From the NCBI GenBank assembly GCA_020854035.1, contig JADZGE010000092.1:1-43815 (forward strand): a DNA stretch of 43,815 bases, given 5' to 3'. This document shows positions 38,465 through 43,815 of the stretch, one piece after another. The DNA comes from Burkholderiales bacterium. GTDB lineage: Bacteria; Pseudomonadota; Gammaproteobacteria; Burkholderiales; SG8-41. Under the pieces are notes generated by a model that saw only the letters and a program-made list of their open reading frames with translations, did not search any database and was not told where the DNA came from. Within the stretch, counting starts at the first letter, position 1, and each line of letters opens with the position of its first letter. The translations under genes and the position numbers were made by a program.

Positions 38465-40366
38465 ATGAACGTCCGCCTGCTGCTCGTCAACCCGAAGTTC
38501 CCGGAAAGCTTCTGGAGCTTCCGCTGGGCGATCGAGCGCGTGCTCCCCGGCAAGCGCGCCGTCAACCCGCCGCTCGGGCTGGCAACCCTCGCCGCGCTCT
38601 GCCCGCCGCACTGGCAAGTGGCGATCGTGGACGAGAACGTCGAGGCGGTGCCGCTCGAGCCGCGCGCCGACCTCGTCGGTGTGTGTGGCATGGGCGTGCA
38701 GTTCACGCGGCAGGCCGAACTCCTCGCGTACTACCGCGGGCGGGGCTACCGCACCGTGGCGGGCGGCAGTTTCGCTTCGCTCTGTCCCGAGCGCTACGGC
38801 GCGCTCGCCGACACCGTCGTTGCCGGCGAAGCCGAGTATGTCTGGCCCCGGTTCTGCTCGGATTTCGAAGCGGGGGTCCCGCGCGCGTTCTACCACGAGA
38901 CCGGTGCCGTCTCGCTCGCCGACTCGCCCGTGCCGCGCTTCGACCTCCTGAAGCTGGAGCGCTATACGACGGCGACGCTGCAGTTCTCGCGCGGCTGCCC
39001 CTACCGCTGCGAGTTCTGCGACATCATCGTGATGTTCGGGCGCAGGCCGCGCCACAAGTCGCCGCAGCAGATCGGGCGGGAACTCGACGCGCTGCGGCTG
39101 CGCGGGGCGCGCAGCGTGTTCTTCGTGGACGATAACCTGATCGGGCACCGCGCGGCGGCGAAGGAGCTCCTCGTCTACCTCGCCGACTACCAGCGCCGCC
39201 ACGCTCACCCGTTCCTGCTCGGCACGGAGGTTTCGCTCAACCTCGCGCGGGACGAGGAGCTGATGCGGCTCTTCCGCGCCGCCGGCTTCACGTGGGTATT
39301 CATCGGGATCGAGTCGCCGGACCCGGATGCGCTGCGGGAGACGCACAAGACGCAGAACCTGCACGGCGACATACTCGAGTCGGTGCGGCGCGTCTACGCA
39401 CACGGCCTCGACGTTCTCGCCGGATTCATCGTCGGTTTCGACCGCGATACCCGGCCAAGCTTCGATCGGCAGCTCGATTTCATCCGCGCCTCCGGCATCC
39501 AGGTCGCGATGGTGGGCCTGCTCACCGCGCTGCCGAAGACGCCGCTATACGAGCGCCTCGCGCGGGAGGGGCGCCTCATCGAGCGCGCCGAGGGAGCCGA
39601 CAACACCAAGGCCGGCACCAACATCGTGCCCCGGAACATGAGCTACGGGGAGATGATCGAGGGCTACGCCGCGCTCTACCGGCGTCTCTTCTCCGACAGC
39701 GGCATCGCCGAGCGGGTGCGCAACAAGCTCGCCCACCTGCGCGATCCGGCATACAGCGGCGAATACCGGCCGCGGGAGCGGATCGGCATCGTCGGGCGGC
39801 TCCTCGTGCGGGGCGTGGCGCGCGGCGGCTGGCGGCGCGCGTGGCACTTCGCACGCAGCCTGCCGTGGCTCGCGCCGCGCGCGCTGCCGCTCGCGATCAT
39901 GGACTGGATCGCCGGGCTCGCGATGCGCGACTACGTGGACCGGCACCTCGCCGCTCCCCGTGCCCGCGACACCACGCTCGCCACCAAGTGGTTCGCCTCG
40001 CTGCAGCGCGCCATCCGCCGTCATGTCGAGGCAGGCTCGGCGCGCGCCGAGCTCCTGCTCGCCGCCGACGCGGGGCCGCGGCTCAATCTGCGGCTCATGG
40101 GCCGGCTCGACGGCGCGTTTTTCCAGGAGTGCTCGCGCCGCCTCGCGCGGCTGCTCGCGCGCACCCGCGCCTCGGTCACGCTCGTGGTGGAGGAGATCGA
40201 GCCCCGGGCGCTGCGCGACTTCCAGCGCCTGCTCCGCCGCCTCGCCCGTCACGGCGACCGCGTGTTCGTGGAGGTTGCCGAGCCGCTCCGGCTCGTGGTG
40301 GCGGTGGACTCGTCGATATTCAACGTCGCGCTGGGCGCGGGCGCGCTGCCTGCCGGCCGCGAGTAG
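38465..40366 (+). CDS. B12-binding-type radical SAM protein with a C-terminal STAS-like domain
   Basis: A 633-residue protein; the start is fixed by GGGAGG five bases upstream. Residues 1-165 are a B12-binding-like Rossmann domain (PPLGLATLAALCPPHW, DLVGVCGMGVQFT, VVAGEAEYVW). The radical SAM cluster is in GCPYRCEFCDI (Cx3Cx2C, about 178-185), followed by VFFVDDNLIGH, EVSLNLARDEELM and GIESPDPDAL. A DUF4070-type region follows to about 520. The last 110 residues (LNLRLMGRLDGAFF...FVEVAEPL) look like a STAS-type alpha/beta fold, an unusual addition. The product could be a lipid or hopanoid modification; not determinable here. Confidence 0.85.
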   Translation: MNVRLLLVNPKFPESFWSFRWAIERVLPGKRAVNPPLGLATLAALCPPHWQVAIVDENVEAVPLEPRADLVGVCGMGVQFTRQAELLAYYRGRGYRTVAGGSFASLCPERYGALADTVVAGEAEYVWPRFCSDFEAGVPRAFYHETGAVSLADSPVPRFDLLKLERYTTATLQFSRGCPYRCEFCDIIVMFGRRPRHKSPQQIGRELDALRLRGARSVFFVDDNLIGHRAAAKELLVYLADYQRRHAHPFLLGTEVSLNLARDEELMRLFRAAGFTWVFIGIESPDPDALRETHKTQNLHGDILESVRRVYAHGLDVLAGFIVGFDRDTRPSFDRQLDFIRASGIQVAMVGLLTALPKTPLYERLAREGRLIERAEGADNTKAGTNIVPRNMSYGEMIEGYAALYRRLFSDSGIAERVRNKLAHLRDPAYSGEYRPRERIGIVGRLLVRGVARGGWRRAWHFARSLPWLAPRALPLAIMDWIAGLAMRDYVDRHLAAPRARDTTLATKWFASLQRAIRRHVEAGSARAELLLAADAGPRLNLRLMGRLDGAFFQECSRRLARLLARTRASVTLVVEEIEPRALRDFQRLLRRLARHGDRVFVEVAEPLRLVVAVDSSIFNVALGAGALPAGRE

Positions 40367-40396
40367 CATCGCGGCGATGGCGGCACGCCCGCGAAG

Positions 40397-41113
40397 CTAC
40401 CGCACCAGTGGCGTCGCGGCAGCCTCGAGATCCACGCCGGAGACCTCCGCCTGCCCCGCCAGCACGCTCACGTATTGCCGGAGCGCCCGCTGCATCACGC
40501 GCTCGCGCAGCCGGAGGGCGATCGCTTCCCGCGCCGCCTCGAACGGGATCCGCCGTCCCGGCTCGCGGCGGTCCACGGCGAGGACGTGAAAACCGTGGCG
40601 GGTTTTCACGAGCTGCGGGTAGATGCCGGTATAGCCGCCGTTGAATAGCGCCTGCTCGAACTCGGGGACCGTGTCCCCGCGCCCGAGCTGGCCGAGGTTG
40701 CCGTCGTGCCGCCCTGACGGGCAGTTCGAGTACTCGCGCGCGCGATCCCCGAAGCGGGAGCCGTCCCGCATGAGCTCAGCCAGCGTCGACTCGGCCTTCG
40801 CCCGGATCGCCGGAACGGGCGAGCCGGGCCCGACCTGGAACAGGATATGCCGCGCGAAAACCAGTTCCCCGGCCGTGAACTCCCCGGGATGCGCGTCGTA
40901 GTAGCGGCGGCACTCGTCCTCTCCCGCCCGCGGCACGGTGACCTCGCGCTCGAGGAGCCGCTCGATCGCGGCGTCGGCCTGCGCTCCCGCCGCATCCGGC
41001 GGCGCGAGTCCTTCCGCCACGGCGCGCTGCCGCAGGAGTTCCCGCGCCGCGGCCGCCGCCGCCGCGGGGTCCTCTGCCGCCGCGACGACGACGCCGTTGA
41101 CGGTGACGCTCAT
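40397..41113 (-). CDS. parvulin-type peptidyl-prolyl isomerase at the end of the nar operon
   Basis: A 238-residue PpiC/NifM-like protein. The N-terminal helical part (about 1-95) contains EDPAAAAAAARELLRQRAV. The parvulin domain spans about 100-205 with ARHILFQV, FGDRAREYSNCPSG, GNLGQLGRGDTVPEFEQALF and KTRHGFHVLAVDRREPG, carrying the two conserved histidines and Phe/Gly residues. It has no signal peptide, so it is probably cytoplasmic, as expected for a helper of nitrate reductase assembly. The ATG overlaps the narI stop (ATGA), a recurring narGHJI-ppiC arrangement in beta-proteobacteria. Confidence 0.92.
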   Translation of the reverse strand: MSVTVNGVVVAAAEDPAAAAAAARELLRQRAVAEGLAPPDAAGAQADAAIERLLEREVTVPRAGEDECRRYYDAHPGEFTAGELVFARHILFQVGPGSPVPAIRAKAESTLAELMRDGSRFGDRAREYSNCPSGRHDGNLGQLGRGDTVPEFEQALFNGGYTGIYPQLVKTRHGFHVLAVDRREPGRRIPFEAAREAIALRLRERVMQRALRQYVSVLAGQAEVSGVDLEAAATPLVR

Positions 41114-41829
41114 CCCTGCACCCCGGTCGGCTTCCACCTGCGGCGCGTGCGCACGATCTGGTAGGGCCGCACGAGATAGGCTGCCGCGGCGAACCCGCTC
41201 CAGATGTGCACGAGTCGCGTGAACGGGAACACGAGGAAGACCGTGAGCCCGAGGAAGAGGTGCACCTGGAACACGAGCGGCACGCCGACAAGGAAGTCCG
41301 CGGCGCCGGGGCGGAAGGTGACGACGTACTGCGCCCAGCCCGTGAACTTCAGCATCATCGAGCCGTCGAGGTGTCCCGCCGACAGCGGTATCGTCGCCAG
41401 TCCCAGCGCGAGCTGGAGCCACAACAGCACGAGAATGGCAATGTCCCAGGTGCGCGTGTTGGACGCGATGCGCGGGTCGGCGACGCGCCGGTGGATGAGC
41501 AGCGTGAGACCCGCGATCGCGGCTACCCCCGCGATGCCGCCCGTCACGATGGCGAGGAGCTGCTTGTCGCCCGCGCTCATGAGCCACTCGTAGCTCCAGT
41601 ACGGCGCGAGCAACCCGACGAGATGCCCGACGAAGATGAAGAGGACCCCGAAATGGAAGAGGTTGGAGCCCCATCGCAACTGCCTTGCCCTCAGGAGCTG
41701 GGACGAGTCGCTCTTCCAGGTGTACTGCTCGCGGTCGAAGCGCAGCAGGCTCCCGATGAAGAACACCGAAAGCGCGAGGTAGGGGTAGATCCCGAAGAGG
41801 AAGTGGTGTATGTAGCCGCCCGGTGTCAT
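41110..41829 (-). CDS. narI: respiratory nitrate reductase gamma subunit NarI
   Basis: A 239-residue five-helix cytochrome b. It starts MTPGGYIHHFLFGIYPYLAL with GAGGAG upstream. Typical segments: GSLLRFDREQYTWKSDSSQLL, GSNLFHFGVLFIFVGHLVGL (two heme histidines), VFQVHLFLGLTVFLVFPFTRLVHIWSG (two heme histidines) and the C-terminal YLVRPYQIVR. NarI oxidises quinol at the periplasmic side and passes electrons to NarH. The stop overlaps ppiC; narJ ends 19 nt upstream. Confidence 0.96.
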   Translation of the reverse strand: MTPGGYIHHFLFGIYPYLALSVFFIGSLLRFDREQYTWKSDSSQLLRARQLRWGSNLFHFGVLFIFVGHLVGLLAPYWSYEWLMSAGDKQLLAIVTGGIAGVAAIAGLTLLIHRRVADPRIASNTRTWDIAILVLLWLQLALGLATIPLSAGHLDGSMMLKFTGWAQYVVTFRPGAADFLVGVPLVFQVHLFLGLTVFLVFPFTRLVHIWSGFAAAAYLVRPYQIVRTRRRWKPTGVQG

Positions 41830-41848
41830 CGATGCGCTCCTCTCGTCG

Positions 41849-42508
41849 TCAGTTCCGCTTGTGCATGTGCCGCGGCACCGGGGCCGCCGCCCGCGGCTTG
41901 ATCCCGCGTTCCGAACCGGGGCCGAATGCCGGCGCATCCATCCAGTCCTCGTCGACCGGCGGCTCGGGCTCCACGGGAGCCGGCGCCTTGGACCAGTCAA
42001 GGCCCGCTTCACCCGCCACGGCGAGGATCGCGTCGAACACCGCGGCGTAGCGGCTGCCGCGCCCGGCAAGCCGCTCGCCCACCGCGCGCAGGACGTGGGC
42101 ACAGTCGCCGAGCATCGCGCCGGCCTCCTCCCGGGATCGGCAGCTCAGGTACTCGAGCAGCGCCGGCAGGTAGTCGGGCAGCTCGCCGGGCGCGAGATCG
42201 AGTCCCGCGCGCGCGTAGATCATGCCGAGGTCGACCAGCGCCTGCCCGCGCTCGCGCGAGTCCCCGTGCACGTGCTCGAAGAGGTTCAACGAGGTCGCGC
42301 GGCCGCGATCGAAGAGCCCGACGTAGCGCTCCTCGATCTCGTAGGGGTCGCCGGCGGCAAGCTCCGCCGCCAGCGCCGCCAGCCGCTCCTTCGCCGGGCG
42401 CGCGATCAGCCGCGAGTCGCGAATCACGCCGCCGATCTCCGGCAGCGCCGCGACGAGTTCGCGGGCGGGATAGGTGAGGAGCGCCCCGAGGGCGCGCAGC
42501 TCGATCAT
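41849..42508 (-). CDS. narJ: nitrate reductase molybdenum cofactor assembly chaperone NarJ
   Basis: A 219-residue all-helical TorD/NarJ-family chaperone. LLTYPARELVAALPEI opens it, and the signature EERYVGLFDRGRATSLNLFEHVHGDSRERGQALVDL (read in parts) is diagnostic for NarJ. It inserts the molybdenum cofactor and holds NarGH until membrane assembly. The C-terminal 40 residues are Pro/Glu/Ala-rich and probably disordered. It starts 12 nt after narH and is followed by narI after 19 nt. Confidence 0.95.
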   Translation of the reverse strand: MIELRALGALLTYPARELVAALPEIGGVIRDSRLIARPAKERLAALAAELAAGDPYEIEERYVGLFDRGRATSLNLFEHVHGDSRERGQALVDLGMIYARAGLDLAPGELPDYLPALLEYLSCRSREEAGAMLGDCAHVLRAVGERLAGRGSRYAAVFDAILAVAGEAGLDWSKAPAPVEPEPPVDEDWMDAPAFGPGSERGIKPRAAAPVPRHMHKRN

Positions 42509-42520
42509 TGGCCTTCCCGT

Positions 42521-43815
42521 TCAGTAATCCACCGCGTTGTCCGGAGTCTTCGCCGCGATCGTTTTCAGCGGAATCACCTTCTTCCCGGCCATTTTTCCGC
42601 CGAAGAGGCTGGTCGGCGTCGCGCCGTCGGAACAGGAATTGCCGAACGAGAAGCCGCACTCGCCGCGGATCTGGTAGGTGTTCTCGGCGTACTCGCGGTG
42701 CGTGCTCGGGATGACGAACCGGTCCTCGTAATTCGCGATCGAAAGGTAGCGGTGCATGCTCTCGACCTCGGTGATGGAGAGCCCCGCCTGCGCGAGCACC
42801 TCGTGGTCCTCGCGCCGCTCGAGCTGGCGGGTGCGGTAGAAGGAGCGCATCGCGAGCATGCGCTCGAGCGCCCGCACGACCGGCTCCTCGTCGCCCGCGG
42901 TGAGAAGGTTCGCGAGATAGCGCACGGGGATGCGCAGGCTCCTCACGTCCGGGATCGCGCCCGACGCCCCGACGCGCCCGGCATTCGCGTGCGACTGGAT
43001 CGGCGAGAGCGGTGGCACGTACCACACCATCGGGAGCGTGCGGTACTCGGGATGCAGCGGGAAGGCGATCTTCCAGTCCATCGCGAGTTTCCACACCGGC
43101 GAAGCCTGCGCCGCGGCAAGCCAGGCTTCCGGCACGCCGTCGCGGCGCGCCTGTTCCTGGATTTCGCGCGCGTTCGGGTCGAGGAAGATCGAGAGCTGCG
43201 CCTTGTAGAGATCCTGCGGGTTCTCGACCGCCGCGGCCGACTCGATGCGGTCGGCATCGTAGAGCAGCACGCCGAGGTAGCGGATCCGCCCGACGCAGGT
43301 CTCGGAGCACACGGTCGGCTGGCCGGCCTCGATGCGCGGGTAGCAGAAGATGCACTTTTCCGCCTTGCCGGTCGACCAGTTGTAGTAGATCTTCTTGTAC
43401 GGGCAGCCCGACACGCACATGCGCCAGCCGCGACACTTGTCCTGGTCGATGAGGACGATCCCGTCCTCCTCGCGCTTGTAAATCGAGCCCGAAGGGCACG
43501 AGGCGACGCACGCGGGGTTCAGGCAGTGCTCGCAGAGCCGCGGCAGGTACATCATGAAGGTGTTCTCGAACTGCCCGTAGATGTCCTTCTCGACCGCCTC
43601 GAAGTTGTAGTCGCGCGAGCGCTTCGAGAATTCGCCTCCCAGGATCTCCTCCCAGTTGGGGCCCCACTCGATTTTCTCCATGCGCTGCCCGGTGATGACC
43701 GAGATCGGGCGCGCGACCGGCGCGGTCGGCATCTCCGGCGTGGTCTGCAGGTGTTCGTAGTCGAAGGTGAACGGCTCGTAGTAGTCGTCGATCTGCGGCA
43801 GATGCGGGTTGGAGA
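42521..43815 (-). CDS. narH: respiratory nitrate reductase beta subunit NarH, N-terminus beyond window
   Basis: About 431 C-terminal residues are visible; the gene continues past the right edge, reading NPHLPQIDDYYEPFTFDYEH into the window. Iron-sulfur motifs are present: CEHCLNPACVASCP, then CRGWRMCVSGCPYK and KCIFCYPR with CSETCVGR, including the tryptophan of the NarH-type [3Fe-4S] motif (CxxW). EKIEWGPNWEEILGGEF and the C-terminal FGNSC region are typical. NarH carries electrons from NarI to the molybdenum site of NarG, whose gene should lie just to the right. The downstream order narJ, narI, ppiC confirms the operon. Confidence 0.96.
   Translation of the reverse strand, partial: SNPHLPQIDDYYEPFTFDYEHLQTTPEMPTAPVARPISVITGQRMEKIEWGPNWEEILGGEFSKRSRDYNFEAVEKDIYGQFENTFMMYLPRLCEHCLNPACVASCPSGSIYKREEDGIVLIDQDKCRGWRMCVSGCPYKKIYYNWSTGKAEKCIFCYPRIEAGQPTVCSETCVGRIRYLGVLLYDADRIESAAAVENPQDLYKAQLSIFLDPNAREIQEQARRDGVPEAWLAAAQASPVWKLAMDWKIAFPLHPEYRTLPMVWYVPPLSPIQSHANAGRVGASGAIPDVRSLRIPVRYLANLLTAGDEEPVVRALERMLAMRSFYRTRQLERREDHEVLAQAGLSITEVESMHRYLSIANYEDRFVIPSTHREYAENTYQIRGECGFSFGNSCSDGATPTSLFGGKMAGKKVIPLKTIAAKTPDNAVDY

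Overview
The window is a very GC-rich bacterial chromosome segment. Gene content points to a facultatively anaerobic, nitrate-respiring member of the Betaproteobacteria: a Bug-type solute receptor, a narGHJI-type operon followed by a PpiC gene, NnrS, the O2-independent ubiquinone genes ubiUVT, and many FNR/ANR-type palindromes. All identifications come from reading the sequence and remembered family motifs; no database search was run.

Layout. (1) 1-3056, minus strand: partial long-chain acyl-CoA ligase, RtcB RNA ligase and archease. (2) 3208-10988, plus strand: two small proteins, an ABC/HlyD-type exporter (ATPase, permease, adaptor), an amidohydrolase, a Bug-type receptor and a DUF883 protein. 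(3) 11191-17812: a phosphotransferase/P-loop kinase fusion, a SirB2-hemerythrin pair on the minus strand, then MFS transporter, Crp/Fnr regulator, radical SAM/SPASM protein and a second Crp/Fnr regulator. (4) 17891-29577, minus strand: a cytochrome c, then a tightly packed ten-gene respiratory operon starting at 29577. In transcription order it encodes a small membrane subunit, a CuA subunit II, a B-family-like heme-copper subunit I whose usual active-site tyrosine is replaced by Gln, CyoE, SCO/SenC, a cytochrome b-2x[4Fe-4S]-MvhD-like fusion, an unknown anchored protein, a second divergent heme-copper-like subunit I, a cytochrome b-[2Fe-2S]-FAD/NAD reductase fusion and a CtaA-like protein. 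(5) 29768-32438: a second CtaA, and a minus-strand trio of a 4-TM protein, a GcvH-like lipoyl protein and a thioredoxin-4-TM fusion. (6) 32806-36633: a HIG1-like small protein, ubiU, ubiV, ubiT and an NPD-type flavoprotein. (7) 36740-40366: NnrS, a small Cys-containing protein and a B12-binding-type radical SAM protein. (8) 40397-43815, minus strand: narH (partial), narJ, narI and ppiC.

How it fits together. The shared theme is low-oxygen or nitrogen-oxide respiration. Seven FNR-type boxes (TTGAT/C-N4-A/GTCAA) lie in intergenic regions of this window. At the heads of at least three transcripts a -10-like hexamer sits 21-23 nt from the box, the geometry of class II FNR promoters. The ten-gene operon is the outstanding object: it joins two heme-copper-superfamily core subunits with non-standard active sites to two different cytochrome b fusions, one with a ferredoxin-NAD(P)H reductase module and one with a polyferredoxin/MvhD module. 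I read it as a candidate undescribed quinone/NAD(P)H-linked respiratory complex, possibly acting on NO; that function is inference.

Four types of non-coding, word-repeat intergenic elements, mostly with inverted arms, are also present at 2531, 3636, 4501 and 9205/11020. I saw no rRNA, tRNA, CRISPR, IS or phage genes.
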